A stretch of 64,000 nucleotides of DNA from CAZKGE01 sp964636405 (GCA_964636405.1 CAZWSI010000011.1:3451-67450); one strand, 5' to 3'; positions 53,436 through 63,173 are shown, numbered from the stretch's first letter. Notes: a model not told the origin generated them from the sequence alone. Made by a program: numbers and translations.

Positions 53436-53464
53436 TTGCGCATTGGCCCGATTTGTGCGATACT
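53436..53464 (+). promoter_or_regulatory. Promoter of the sugar-ABC ATPase gene
   Basis: -35 TTGCGC (53436-53441), 17-bp spacer ending in TGC, -10 GATACT (53459-53464). Start expected near 53471. Confidence 0.6.
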
Positions 53465-53470
53465 CGAGGT

Positions 53471-53667
53471 GCATCGTACCATGGATTCCAGCGCGCGGCG
53501 GTTACTCCACTTCATAATTGCCGTGACGCCGATAAAGGAGGTACAAAGGACCCGCTAGACTTGCGGTGCGGCAGTGTGGAGAACTGCCGTAATGCGGCCG
53601 GAACCTCGTGCGTCCGGCGGCGAACCCGGCAGTTGAAGGATTTCGTGCCGGGTAAAGTCAGAACTGT
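53471..53667 (+). promoter_or_regulatory. Structured mRNA leader before the sugar-ABC ATPase, unclassified
   Basis: About 197 nt. Four hairpins follow each other: CCGC/GCGG (53552-53566), CGGCAGT/ACTGCCG (53569-53589), GCCGGA/TCCGGC (53597-53618) and CCCGGCA/TGCCGGG (53625-53652). A perfect ribosome site AAAGGAGG sits at 53534-53541, before the hairpins and 126 nt from the ATG; nothing like it precedes the ATG. I cannot match it to a known riboswitch. The Actinobacterial msiK motif is a functional parallel by position only. Confidence 0.55.
53481..53558 (+). CDS. Candidate 25-codon upstream ORF (leader peptide)
   Basis: ATG at 53481 to TAG at 53556-53558, starting MDSSARRLLHF. Its last codons contain the AAAGGAGG site. 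It could be a leader peptide that controls the ATPase gene or a chance frame; the expected 5' end leaves only about 10 nt before its ATG. Confidence 0.3.
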   Translation: MDSSARRLLHFIIAVTPIKEVQRTR

Positions 53668-54786
<1,119 letters not shown>

Positions 54787-54814
54787 GGCTTACACGAAAC
54801 GAAACGCACAGGCG

Positions 54815-54848
54815 GCCCGCGCGAAAGCAGCGCGGGCTGTCCCTTTTT
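54815..54848 (+). terminator. Terminator of the sugar-ABC ATPase gene
   Basis: Perfect 8-bp GC stem GCCCGCGC/GCGCGGGC (54815-54822, 54830-54837), 7-nt loop, then TGTCCC and five T. Confidence 0.88.
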
Positions 54849-55003
54849 GTAACGGCTCCGCGTCAAAAGCTTCACTGCGGCTCTGGCTCTATGCGCATCC
54901 AGACAATGTGCAATGATTACTAGGAAATGAATATGCCGCTTACAAGGTTTTGCGGCACACTGGCGGTTACCGTCAATCTTTCAGCCGTTTCCTGAACGGA
55001 CAG
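54849..55003. other. Intergenic spacer between two terminators
   Basis: No supported gene. A weak TGCCGC/GCGGCA hairpin near 54932-54955 without a T-run is the only structure seen. Confidence 0.4.
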
Positions 55004-55032
55004 AATCGGGCGGCCCATATGGCCGCCCGATT
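55004..55032 (-). terminator. Probable terminator of gap
   Basis: 12-bp stem AATCGGGCGGCC/GGCCGCCCGATT with a 5-nt loop, 36 nt after the gap stop codon. The tract after it on the minus strand is only moderately T-rich. Confidence 0.65.
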
Positions 55033-55067
55033 TACACACACACGATGTTTGTTAACCGAAGCCTTGC

Positions 55068-56081
55068 TTACTTCGCGTCGACCTTCGCCATATGCGCGAT
55101 GAGATCGAGCACCTTGTTGGAATAACCCCACTCATTGTCATACCAGGCAACCAGTTTGACAAAGTTGGCGTTCAGGCTGATGCCCGCGCCCGCGTCGAAG
55201 ATGGAGGTGCGCGCGTCGGTGATGAAATCGGAAGAGACGACCTTATCCTCGGTGTAGCCGATGATGCCCTTCCACTCGGGGGACTCGGAGGCCTTCTTCA
55301 TTACGGCCTTGATCTCGTCGTAGGAAGCGCCCTTCTCGAGGCGGCAGGTGAGATCGACCACGGATACGTCGGCGGTCGGCACGCGGAAAGCCATGCCGGT
55401 GAGCTTGCCGTTGAGGGCAGGAATGACCTTGCCCACAGCCTTGGCCGCGCCGGTGGAGGAGGGGATGATGTTAAACGCCGCGCCGCGGCCGCCGCGCCAA
55501 TCCTTCTTGGAGGGGCCGTCCACGGTGAGCTGGGTGGCGGTGGTGGCATGCACGGTGGTCATAAGGCCCTCGACGATGCCGAAGTTATCGTTGATCACCT
55601 TGGCCAGCGGCGCAAGGCAGTTCGTGGTGCAGGACGCGTTGGAGACAACCTTCAAATCTTTGGTGTAGGTATCCTGGTTCACGCCCATAACGAACATCGG
55701 CGCGTCGGAGGAGGGAGCGGAGATTACGACCTTCTTCGCGCCGCCCTTAAAGTGCGCGGACGCCTTCTCGGTGGTGGTGAACTTGCCGGTGGACTCCACA
55801 ACGTATTCCGCGCCGCACTCCGACCACGGAATCTCCGCGGGGTCCATGCTGGCGTACACGCAGATGGGCTTGCCGTTGACCACAAGCTTGCCGTCCTTGA
55901 CGCAGGCTTCGCCGTCGAAGCGGCCGTGTACCGTGTCATACGTAAGCATGTAGACCATGTAATCCAGATCGATGAAGGGGTCGTTGATGCCCACGACTTC
56001 GATTTCGTTATTTTTGACCGCCGCGCGGAACACCAGCCGCCCGATCCTGCCAAAGCCATTGATGCCAACCTTTACTGCCAT
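55068..56081 (-). CDS. gap: Glyceraldehyde-3-phosphate dehydrogenase, type I
   Basis: Glycolytic NAD-dependent oxidation of glyceraldehyde-3-phosphate. The 337 residues have the NAD motif INGFGRIGRLV at the N-terminus and the catalytic cysteine in SNASCTTNCLAP. AAGGAGG precedes the ATG. Codon choice is strongly biased, as expected for a highly expressed gene. Confidence 0.98.
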   Translation of the reverse strand: MAVKVGINGFGRIGRLVFRAAVKNNEIEVVGINDPFIDLDYMVYMLTYDTVHGRFDGEACVKDGKLVVNGKPICVYASMDPAEIPWSECGAEYVVESTGKFTTTEKASAHFKGGAKKVVISAPSSDAPMFVMGVNQDTYTKDLKVVSNASCTTNCLAPLAKVINDNFGIVEGLMTTVHATTATQLTVDGPSKKDWRGGRGAAFNIIPSSTGAAKAVGKVIPALNGKLTGMAFRVPTADVSVVDLTCRLEKGASYDEIKAVMKKASESPEWKGIIGYTEDKVVSSDFITDARTSIFDAGAGISLNANFVKLVAWYDNEWGYSNKVLDLIAHMAKVDAK

Positions 56082-56203
56082 AACAGTAGCCTCCTTATTA
56101 TAGAATCCTCTTTATCATAAAAACCGAACACATCTTACAGCATTTATGCAATCCGCGCAAGGGAAACTTTCATCCCGCCGCATTTTGCGCCATTCTGTGC
56201 GGA

Positions 56204-57145
56204 TTACGCCTTTGAATCATCCAGATTGATGCGCTCTCCCACAATGTAGAGGGGCCGTCCCTTTAATTCGTCGTACATGCGTCCAAGGTACATGCCCTGC
56301 AGGCCCATAAAGCAGAGCGTCAGGCCGTTGAGCAGCACAAGCCCGTCTACAGCCCAGAGCCAGCCGGGAATGCCCGAGACGCAGGCCAGCACGATGAGCG
56401 CGATCAGCCCCAGCCCGGCGAGCGCGAGCACGCCTATGCCGATGGTAAGCGGCATGGTGATGGGCTTGTCGGAAAAGCCGGTGATGCCGTCTGAGGCAAG
56501 ACGCAGCATTTTTTTGAGGGTATACTTGCTCGTGCCGGCGGCGCGTTCCTGCCGCTCATATTCGATGGGCTCCGCCGTAAAGCCCATCCACGCGGACATG
56601 CCGCGCAGAAAGCGGTTGTGCTCGCGCATGGTGAGGAACTGATCGGCCACCTTGCGGTCGATGAGTCTGAAATCGCCCGTGTCGAGGGGGATTGGGTAGG
56701 CGCTCATCCACGCCAACAGCCGGTAATACACGGCGGCCGTCAGCTTCTTAAACACCGTTTCGCCCTTGCGCTTGAGACGCTTGCCGTATACGATATCCGC
56801 TCCCCGCTTCCATTGCTCGACCATGGCGGGAATGATCTCGGGTGGGTCCTGCAAATCCACGTCGATGATAATGAGCGCGCTGCCTCTGGCGTGATCCATG
56901 CCGCAGGTCACGGCCGTTTGGTGCCCGAAGTTGCGCGAGAAGGAGAGCACCTTCACGTTTTCGGATTTTTGAGCCAGCTTGCGCAGCATGGACAGCGTAT
57001 CGTCGCGGCTGCCATCGTTGACATAGATGATTTCATACGGATGCCCCGTTTTTTCCATGGCGGCAGTCATACGGGCGTAGGATTCCTCGAGCACCTCCTG
57101 CTCGTTATAAACCGGGATGACGAGTGAAAGCAGTTGATCCTTCAT
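56204..57145 (-). CDS. Family 2 glycosyltransferase, polyprenyl-phosphate sugar type (GtrB/DPM1-like)
   Basis: A 313-residue membrane glycosyltransferase that would move a sugar from a nucleotide to a polyprenyl phosphate. The GT2 domain has VIPVYNEQEVLEE, YVNDGSRDDT and the metal-binding DVDLQDPPE; two C-terminal membrane segments (about 228-255 and 262-290) are as in GtrB/ArnC-type enzymes. The ATG at 57145 lies 12 nt after GGAGG; the earlier ATG at 57157 abuts that site. A MITE lies upstream of its promoter. Confidence 0.92.
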   Translation of the reverse strand: MKDQLLSLVIPVYNEQEVLEESYARMTAAMEKTGHPYEIIYVNDGSRDDTLSMLRKLAQKSENVKVLSFSRNFGHQTAVTCGMDHARGSALIIIDVDLQDPPEIIPAMVEQWKRGADIVYGKRLKRKGETVFKKLTAAVYYRLLAWMSAYPIPLDTGDFRLIDRKVADQFLTMREHNRFLRGMSAWMGFTAEPIEYERQERAAGTSKYTLKKMLRLASDGITGFSDKPITMPLTIGIGVLALAGLGLIALIVLACVSGIPGWLWAVDGLVLLNGLTLCFMGLQGMYLGRMYDELKGRPLYIVGERINLDDSKA

Positions 57146-57178
57146 AATGATTTGCATCCTCCGTCTTTTCTGTTTACC

Positions 57179-57207
57179 AGTATACCATAGCGGAGCCCGG
57201 CAAACAA
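57179..57207 (-). promoter_or_regulatory. Glycosyltransferase gene promoter
   Basis: -35 TTGTTT (57202-57207), 17-bp spacer, -10 TATACT (57179-57184) preceded by TGG. The MITE begins 19 bp upstream of the -35. Confidence 0.65.
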
Positions 57208-57216
57208 CGGCTTTCG

Positions 57217-57385
57217 CCCGGTTTCGCAGGGCATGTTCATGAGAAAGTCTGCGGCTTGCAGAGAAAGAGTTTTCGCGCTGATTTTGAAGAAAACTTCAAA
57301 ACGAAGCCGCAAGAATCGATTACACAGGCGCACAGAGCGCCTAATTGCCTGAAAAGCTTTCATGAACATGCCCTGCCCGGTTTCG
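57217..57385. mobile_element. MITE-like element, copy 2, with its 10-bp target duplication
   Basis: The element itself is 57227-57375 (149 bp), with perfect 16-bp inverted ends CAGGGCATGTTCATGA at 57227-57242 and 57360-57375. Flanks are a perfect 10-bp direct repeat CCCGGTTTCG (57217-57226 and 57376-57385). It differs from copy 1 only at 57243 (G for A). The internal hairpins and orientation are the same. About 87 nt between it and the PBP stop hold nothing I can name. Confidence 0.93.
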
Positions 57386-57462
57386 CTATGGTATGCCATT
57401 TCGCCTTGGGAATGCAACGCATTGCGGGTGTTAAGGCGGTTTCGCAGCATTTGCCGAAGGGT

Positions 57463-59796
57463 CTAAGGCCCGGCGGTTACGTCACCGGCGGTCACGCCGA
57501 TGCGCATGGAAACCTCACCCGTCAGTTGTTGGCCCATCACGGTCAGCCGCGGATGCACGGGGATGACATAATAAAAGTAGCGCGCGCCCGCCTTTACGCC
57601 CTCGTCTAAAAAGGAAACGCTCCCGTTTTCGCCCGAGCATTCGGCAAGCAGCACAGAGCGGCCATCCGTATCCTCACGGTAGAGGCGATAGAGCATGTAA
57701 CGGCCCGGCGTATCAAAGCCCACGAACACCGTCTGCCCCACCGGCTTGGCCGTAACGAGCGCGGGCGGCTGCGGCAGCGACCAATAGGAGCTGGTTTCGC
57801 GCGGTTCGGTGCCGACCACGAACACCTCCCGGTACGCCTCCGTTTCCGGCGTGAGCGCGCCTGCGAGCACAGCCGTGTGCTCAGTGTCAAGCGTATAGCG
57901 ATCGATGCGGTATTCGCGCACCGTACTGGGCATGGTGAAGTCCGGGGCCTCCTTGCCGTCGTACAGCCCACCGAAGATGCGTTTGAGCAGCTCCGCCGGA
58001 TAGGTGCCGCCTGTCGCGTCCTCCTCCAGCATGCGCCCGTCCGACGAATCGTCCATGCCGATCCATACGGTCGCCGCGTACGCGGGGTTATACGCGGCCA
58101 TCCAAATGTCGCGGTTCCCGTCCGCGTCGCCCGTCGTGCCGGTTTTGCCCGCGAGCGGAATACCCAGCGCGCCAAGACGCCTGCCGGTGCCGGTTTCGAC
58201 TACGCTTTGCAGCATGCTGGTGAGCACGTACGCGTTACCCTCGCGCATGACCCGCGTTTGTGCGCGCGAACGGGTATAGAGCACGTTTCCCGCGCCGTCC
58301 GTAATGCGCTCGATGAGCCCCGGCGCTTCGTACACGCCGCCGCGTGCGAAGGCCGCGTACGCGCTCGCGATTTGATAGGGTGAAACGCCGTAGGTAAAGC
58401 CGCCGAGCGCGAGCGCAAGGCTTTTGTCCTGCTCGTCGAAGGGTACGCCGAGCTTTTCCGCAAAGCGCTTCCCGCCGCTTACGCCTATGCGGGAAAACAC
58501 CGTAACGGCCGGGACGTTGAGCGAGCGCGTGACCGCCTCGCGCATGGTGACCCAGCCGGAAAACGTGCCGCTTGCGTTGTTGGGCCGGTAGCCGTTAAAA
58601 TCGATTTGTTCGTCGAGCAGCATGGTAGCCGCCGTGTAGCCCACCTCCAGCGCGGGCGCGTAGACCAGAATAGGCTTGATGACCGAGCCGGGCTGGCGGC
58701 GGATCATGGTTGCCCGGTTAAAGCCCAGCGCCGCGTCGCTCGACCGGCCGCCAAGCAGCGCAGCCACGCCCCCGGATTCCACATTCACTACGACGAGCGC
58801 GGCCTCCGCACCCGACGGAAACAGCGTGTCGTCGGCAAAAAGCGCTTCGCACGCCGTCTGTAAGTCCGCATCGAGCGCGGTCTCAATCCGATAGCCGCCG
58901 GAAAGCAGTTCGCTCATATCCACGCTTAACAGCGCCGCCGCCTCCGTGAGCGCCGTGTCCACATAATAGCCGCGCCGCTCGCTGCGCGCGTCTGAACGCA
59001 AAACGACGGGCTCGGCTTGATAACGCTCGCATTCCGTGTCCGTAATATAGCCGTAATCCCGCATCAGCTCAAGCACCACGTTGCGCCTGCCGACGCTCGC
59101 CTCCATGTGCAGGTGCGGGGCAAAACGAGAAGGGGATTTGAGTATACCCGCGAGCTGCGCCGCCTGCGCCACGGTGAGATCCTTAGCGGAAACGGCATAA
59201 TACCCGCGCGCCGCCGCCTCAATGCCATAAAAGCCGCCGCCGAAGTACACGTAGTTCAAGTACATTTCCAGGATCTCATCCTTGGAGTACAGCCGCTCGA
59301 GCTGGTAGGCCAGCACCGCCTCCTCCAGCTTGCGCGACATTTCCTTTTCGTTGCTAAGGTGGCTCAGCTTGATGAGCTGTTGGCTGATGGTGGACGCGCC
59401 CTGCACATACGCGCCCGCCTTCAAATCGGCCCAGGCCGCGCCCGCGATGCGGATGAGGTCGATGCCGAAATGTTCGTAGAAGCGAGCGTCCTCCGCCGAG
59501 ATAAACGCGTTGCGCACCTGCTCGGGCACGTCGGAAAGCGGAACCCAGATACGATCCTCCGTCGCGTGCAGCACGGAATAATCCGCGCCCGACGCGTCGG
59601 CGACGATCAGCGAGCGCGGCACGCCGAGGATACGGTTCATGTCGAGCTTGTTCCACGCGTCCATGTCGAATACGGCCGCCGCCGCAAAGCACAGCGCGCC
59701 CAGCGATAATAGAAAAAAAGCCAGCACGGCACGGAGCTTGCGTCTGCGCCGGTACGCCCGGAAACGGATATAGTTGTCGCGTTCAAATCCCCTCAT
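57463..59796 (-). CDS. Class A penicillin-binding protein (PBP1A family)
   Basis: Polymerises glycan strands and cross-links peptides in peptidoglycan. 777 residues: membrane anchor (about 22-45), GT51 transglycosylase domain with the catalytic glutamate region ISAEDARFYEHFGID and GASTISQQLIKL, a transpeptidase domain with SVIKP (SxxK), SLN and KTGTT, and a C-terminal fibronectin-like extension (about 690-777). No ribosome site precedes the ATG. Confidence 0.95.
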   Translation of the reverse strand: MRGFERDNYIRFRAYRRRRKLRAVLAFFLLSLGALCFAAAAVFDMDAWNKLDMNRILGVPRSLIVADASGADYSVLHATEDRIWVPLSDVPEQVRNAFISAEDARFYEHFGIDLIRIAGAAWADLKAGAYVQGASTISQQLIKLSHLSNEKEMSRKLEEAVLAYQLERLYSKDEILEMYLNYVYFGGGFYGIEAAARGYYAVSAKDLTVAQAAQLAGILKSPSRFAPHLHMEASVGRRNVVLELMRDYGYITDTECERYQAEPVVLRSDARSERRGYYVDTALTEAAALLSVDMSELLSGGYRIETALDADLQTACEALFADDTLFPSGAEAALVVVNVESGGVAALLGGRSSDAALGFNRATMIRRQPGSVIKPILVYAPALEVGYTAATMLLDEQIDFNGYRPNNASGTFSGWVTMREAVTRSLNVPAVTVFSRIGVSGGKRFAEKLGVPFDEQDKSLALALGGFTYGVSPYQIASAYAAFARGGVYEAPGLIERITDGAGNVLYTRSRAQTRVMREGNAYVLTSMLQSVVETGTGRRLGALGIPLAGKTGTTGDADGNRDIWMAAYNPAYAATVWIGMDDSSDGRMLEEDATGGTYPAELLKRIFGGLYDGKEAPDFTMPSTVREYRIDRYTLDTEHTAVLAGALTPETEAYREVFVVGTEPRETSSYWSLPQPPALVTAKPVGQTVFVGFDTPGRYMLYRLYREDTDGRSVLLAECSGENGSVSFLDEGVKAGARYFYYVIPVHPRLTVMGQQLTGEVSMRIGVTAGDVTAGP

Positions 59797-59858
59797 GGGG
59801 CTTAGTGTGTCAGGTTGAGGAAAAAGCTATGCGGTCAAAAGAAGGGGGATTTGTGCGA

Positions 59859-60509
59859 TTAACAGCAATACACGCCGCGCGTGCAGCAATCGCAGCACAA
59901 AAGCATGGGGCAAACGGAAAAATATCCGCAGCCGCCCGTGTTGCCGCAGCCCTGCGCCGTGTTTCCGCCAAAGCCGCCTGTAGTGTACGCGCGGCCCGAG
60001 TTGTTCAGCGTAGCGTAGGCATTGCGGTATTCGGCGTTGTCAGGCTCCATGCTGTAGGCCTTTTGAATGTAGCCTTGCGCCTTTTCGTACCAGCCCTGCC
60101 GCAGGAAAATGATGCCGTAAAGATAATACCACTCCGCGTCCCGCTCGGAGATGCCGTCGAGCACGGATCGCGCGGCGTTCAGATTGTTTTGATTTATAAA
60201 GGAACGCGCGCGCTGATAGACCGTTGCGTTGGGGCCGCTGTAGGCATGGCCGGAGCCGCTTTCGCTGGCGCTGTAGGAGCCGTAGGAGGACGAAGCGCCA
60301 CCGTAGGACGACGACGCGCCCGCGCTGGGCTTTTTGGTCAGCATCTCGTACGCCTGATTGATTTCCTTCAGTTTTTCGCCCGCCAGCTCCTTGAGCGGAT
60401 TGTCCGTGTACTTGTCCGGGTGGTATTTTTTAACAAGCGAAAGATAGGCCGCGCGGATCTCCTCCTGCGTAGCCGTTTCACTCACACCCAACACCTTATA
60501 TGGATTCAT
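59859..60509 (-). CDS. J-domain protein with TPR-like region and Cys-rich tail
   Basis: A 216-residue co-chaperone-like protein. J-domain at 1-65 with HPD (KKYHPDKYTDN), a Ser/Gly/Tyr-rich linker (68-95), TPR-like helices (about 100-165), and a Gly/Cys-rich C-terminus ending CCDCCTRGVYCC. The ATG at 60509 follows GGGGAG and overlaps the DUF5685 gene by 14 bases. These two genes occur together in other Clostridia as far as I recall; function unknown. Confidence 0.88.
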   Translation of the reverse strand: MNPYKVLGVSETATQEEIRAAYLSLVKKYHPDKYTDNPLKELAGEKLKEINQAYEMLTKKPSAGASSSYGGASSSYGSYSASESGSGHAYSGPNATVYQRARSFINQNNLNAARSVLDGISERDAEWYYLYGIIFLRQGWYEKAQGYIQKAYSMEPDNAEYRNAYATLNNSGRAYTTGGFGGNTAQGCGNTGGCGYFSVCPMLLCCDCCTRGVYCC

Positions 60510-61338
60510 TCGCGTGCTCCCCATGCAGCAATATCCGCGTTCTGTGCCGGCAGCCCAGATGCATGATATTGTCCAGTATTCCCTGCCCGGCAGGGAAACT
60601 TAAAAGATCATAGGCCTTTTCGGCCTCGCTTAGTGAAACATACAGCAGGAACGAGGCCTCGTCCTTGCCGGTATTCCTTTGGTTAAAGGGATTGAAGGTT
60701 TTCGCCTTCGCATCCCGGGCCCGGTCCTCCCACGCGTCCGCCAAATAGATCCAGCGGCCCAAATTAAAAAACATCCACTCGCCTGCGGCACGATCAGCCG
60801 GCGTAAGGCCGGGCGCGAAGGAAAGAAGCTCGCGCATCAGCGCGCCGAACGCGCAGGCAGGCTCGTCGCTGGTTTCGCAGCCGCCTTTTTCAAGCGCCGA
60901 AAGGGCGGAAAGCGAACCGGCAATGGCGCTGGAGAGCGCGGGACGGAGCCGTTCCGCCTTGCGGAAGGCCCCGCGCAGAAGCGGCATACCGAGAAGCGCT
61001 TTCAGCTTGCGCTCGTCCCGCCAATCGTCTGCAAGCTTGTGCCACGCCAGCAACACGTTCACGTCCGCCGCATAGTCGAGGGCGGCGGAGGAGGCCATAA
61101 CGGGGTGCTTGCCCCGAAAGGGCTTGACCAGACACCTGCACGGCGCGGCAGGGCGCGCTTCCTCCGTCATGGCGGAAAGCAGCAGGCCCAGAAACGCGCA
61201 GTCGTAGCTTAACGAAAGCCGCGCGGCGTGCCCGTAGCGTTTGGCGATGGCCTTGCAAAGCCCGCAGTAATACGCCCGATACAGCGATTGCTCGCGCACC
61301 CTGAGCTCGCATTCCATGGGCACGATATAGCCGAACAT
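60496..61338 (-). CDS. DUF5685 family protein
   Basis: A 280-residue mostly helical protein of the DUF5685 family: start MFGYIVP..ELRVREQ, YRAYYCGLCKAIAKRYG and a LSYDCAFLGLLL segment are the family hallmarks. Cysteines in CGLC and CRC may bind metal. GGAGG precedes the ATG; a second possible start at Met8 is unlikely because the family begins MFGY. Function unknown; coupled to a J-domain protein. Confidence 0.85.
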   Translation of the reverse strand: MFGYIVPMECELRVREQSLYRAYYCGLCKAIAKRYGHAARLSLSYDCAFLGLLLSAMTEEARPAAPCRCLVKPFRGKHPVMASSAALDYAADVNVLLAWHKLADDWRDERKLKALLGMPLLRGAFRKAERLRPALSSAIAGSLSALSALEKGGCETSDEPACAFGALMRELLSFAPGLTPADRAAGEWMFFNLGRWIYLADAWEDRARDAKAKTFNPFNQRNTGKDEASFLLYVSLSEAEKAYDLLSFPAGQGILDNIMHLGCRHRTRILLHGEHANESI

Positions 61339-61364
61339 GCGCCGCCTCCGCTTAAAATCAATTC

Positions 61365-61370
61365 ATTATA
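61365..61370 (-). promoter_or_regulatory. Extended -10 of the DUF5685/J-domain operon
   Basis: TATAAT preceded by TGC, with no good -35; 26 nt before the ATG. Confidence 0.45.
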
Positions 61371-61472
61371 GCACCACGCTTCGGGCCATTACCAGAAGTT
61401 TGTACAAGTTGCCACAAATGTTCCCATTTTATGCAAGATACGGGAGGACGGGGTCATAAGGGGGGCTTGCTT

Positions 61473-61904
61473 TTACGCGCGCGTAACGGCGTCGCCCGCG
61501 CGCAACGCCCCGCCCTCAAGGACCTTGGCAAACGCGGCGCTGACTGGGAGCGCGCACGTTTCGCCGCGCTTGCGCAGCGGGCAGTCGTCCGGGAAGCATC
61601 GTTTGCCCACGGCGGCGACTTCGAGCAGGCACGCGCCCGCGCGCAGCCTGTCCCCGGGCTGCAGCGCAGCGTAATCCAGCCCCGTCGTGACGAGGTTTGC
61701 GTTATAGCGCGCCGTGCAAAGCCCGCCCGCCGCGCGAATCTCCTTTTCCCGTTCCCCCATAAGCAGGCTGAGCTGCCGCTCGCCGGGCTTGGCGAACGCG
61801 TCGCCTGCAAGGCCTCGCCCCGCTACAAGCGAGCCTTCCGCCACGCTTTTGTACACGCCCTTTTCGATGGATATGCGGATATCCGTTATGCTTGCTGCCT
61901 TCAT
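61473..61904 (-). CDS. MOSC domain protein
   Basis: A 143-residue stand-alone MOSC domain protein, a family tied to molybdenum-cofactor sulfur handling. Family motifs: GLAGDAFAKPGERQLSLL near the middle and RCFPDDCPLRKRGETC with clustered cysteines. It fits the molybdenum-hydroxylase theme of yqeB. The ATG at 61904 lies 6 nt after a -10 box with no ribosome site (predicted leaderless). Confidence 0.9.
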   Translation of the reverse strand: MKAASITDIRISIEKGVYKSVAEGSLVAGRGLAGDAFAKPGERQLSLLMGEREKEIRAAGGLCTARYNANLVTTGLDYAALQPGDRLRAGACLLEVAAVGKRCFPDDCPLRKRGETCALPVSAAFAKVLEGGALRAGDAVTRA

Positions 61905-61910
61905 GCGTTT

Positions 61911-61939
61911 ACTATACCATAGCGTCGCCAAAGGGACAA
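61911..61939 (-). promoter_or_regulatory. MOSC gene promoter, leaderless type
   Basis: -35 TTGTCC (61934-61939), 17-bp spacer ending in CGCTATGG, -10 TATAGT (61911-61916), then 6 nt to the ATG. Confidence 0.65.
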
Positions 61940-62012
61940 CGTTTTTCACGCCTCCCCGCACGCTTCCGGCTTCTCCGCTGCAACGGAGCCGCGCGAAGGC
62001 ATGCGAAAATGG

Positions 62013-62041
62013 TTGTCCGTATTTCGCCGCTATGGTATACT
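62013..62041 (+). promoter_or_regulatory. DUF3810 gene promoter, leaderless type
   Basis: -35 TTGTCC (62013-62018), 17-bp spacer ending in CGCTATGG, -10 TATACT (62036-62041), then 7 nt to the ATG. Near mirror image of the MOSC promoter. Confidence 0.65.
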
Positions 62042-62048
62042 TTCGCCC

Positions 62049-63173
62049 ATGGGAAGAAAACGCAAAAAGCCCTATACCGTGCGCCGCGCGCTGCGACCGT
62101 TTCCGTTGCTGCTGCTCATCCCCAACGGACTGCTTTTGCCGCGCATCGCCTCCGGCAACCCGGAGTGGATCGAGTATTTCTACTCCGCCCGCGTATATCC
62201 CGTCATCCGCGACGCGCTCAGTTGGGTTTTCTCGCTCGCGCCCTTTTCCGTATGCGAATGCCTGCTGTATGCCCTTTGCCTGCTGGTGCCCGTGCTGCTG
62301 ACCGTGCAAATCGTGCTGGCCATCAAGCGCCGCTCCGCCGCAAGGCTTATTTCCACGGTGCTTACGCTCCTGATTACGGCGGGCGTGATGATCAACCTGT
62401 TTTATCTTGTATGGGGCCTGAATTATTTCCGCGTGCCGCTTGCCACGCGCATGGCGCTGCCCGTAGCCGAGCGCTCGCAGACCGAGCTCGAGGAAGCATA
62501 CAAGCTCTTGCTTCGCGACGCGAAAAACGCCCGCGCCGAAATTATTGAGGATAAAAACGGCGTGTTTACCTTGGAAGGCGGCGCTGCGCGCACGGTGTTT
62601 CCCAAGCTCATCGACGCTTACGCCGCCCTTGCGGACGAGGAACCCGTCTTTTCGGGCAAGGTCACGGCCGCCAAGCCCGTGCTGTATTCGCGTGGGCTTT
62701 CATGGATGGATATATGCGGCGTGTACGTGGGTTTTACAGCCGAAGCCAATGTAAATGCGGATCAGCCGGCGCTTACGCTGCCCCACGCTGCCGCGCACGA
62801 AATGGCGCATCAGCTTGGCATTGCCTCGGAGGACGAGGCGGAGCTCGCGGCGTTTCTTGCGTGCATGGAATCGAGCGACGCGAGCATTCGCTATTCGGGG
62901 CTCATGCAAATGGTCATTCGCTGCGGAAACGCGCTTTACGCCGCGGACGCGGAGCGTTATGCCGAGCTTGCCGGGCGCATGAGCGACGGCATGCGGCGCG
63001 ATTTAGCCGCTCACAGGGACTACTGGAAAGCCTTTGAAGGGCCCCTCGAGGAAAAGGCCAGTCAAATCAACGACAGCTATCTCAAGCACAACGAGCAGGC
63101 GGACGGCGTAAAGAGCTATGGCGCGGTGGTCGATTTACTGCTCGCGTACTTCGAAAAGAGCGGGCGGCTGTAA
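62049..63173 (+). CDS. DUF3810 family membrane zinc metalloprotease-like protein
   Basis: A 374-residue membrane protein of the DUF3810 family. Three N-terminal membrane segments (about 15-35, 58-85, 98-125), then a soluble domain with the zinc motif HEMAHQLGI and the downstream EDEAELAAFLAC, an HExxH plus E arrangement. Substrate unknown. The ATG at 62049 has no ribosome site. Confidence 0.85.
   Translation: MGRKRKKPYTVRRALRPFPLLLLIPNGLLLPRIASGNPEWIEYFYSARVYPVIRDALSWVFSLAPFSVCECLLYALCLLVPVLLTVQIVLAIKRRSAARLISTVLTLLITAGVMINLFYLVWGLNYFRVPLATRMALPVAERSQTELEEAYKLLLRDAKNARAEIIEDKNGVFTLEGGAARTVFPKLIDAYAALADEEPVFSGKVTAAKPVLYSRGLSWMDICGVYVGFTAEANVNADQPALTLPHAAAHEMAHQLGIASEDEAELAAFLACMESSDASIRYSGLMQMVIRCGNALYAADAERYAELAGRMSDGMRRDLAAHRDYWKAFEGPLEEKASQINDSYLKHNEQADGVKSYGAVVDLLLAYFEKSGRL

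Noticed and set aside
55092..56120. 342-codon open frame antisense to gap
   Set aside because: Shadow frame of a highly expressed gene with C/G-ending codons; Gly/Ala/Val/Asp-rich nonsense translation.
59770..59800. tRNA T-loop-like GTTCAAATC
   Set aside because: It is the start of the PBP gene read in antisense; no acceptor, D or anticodon arms fit around it.
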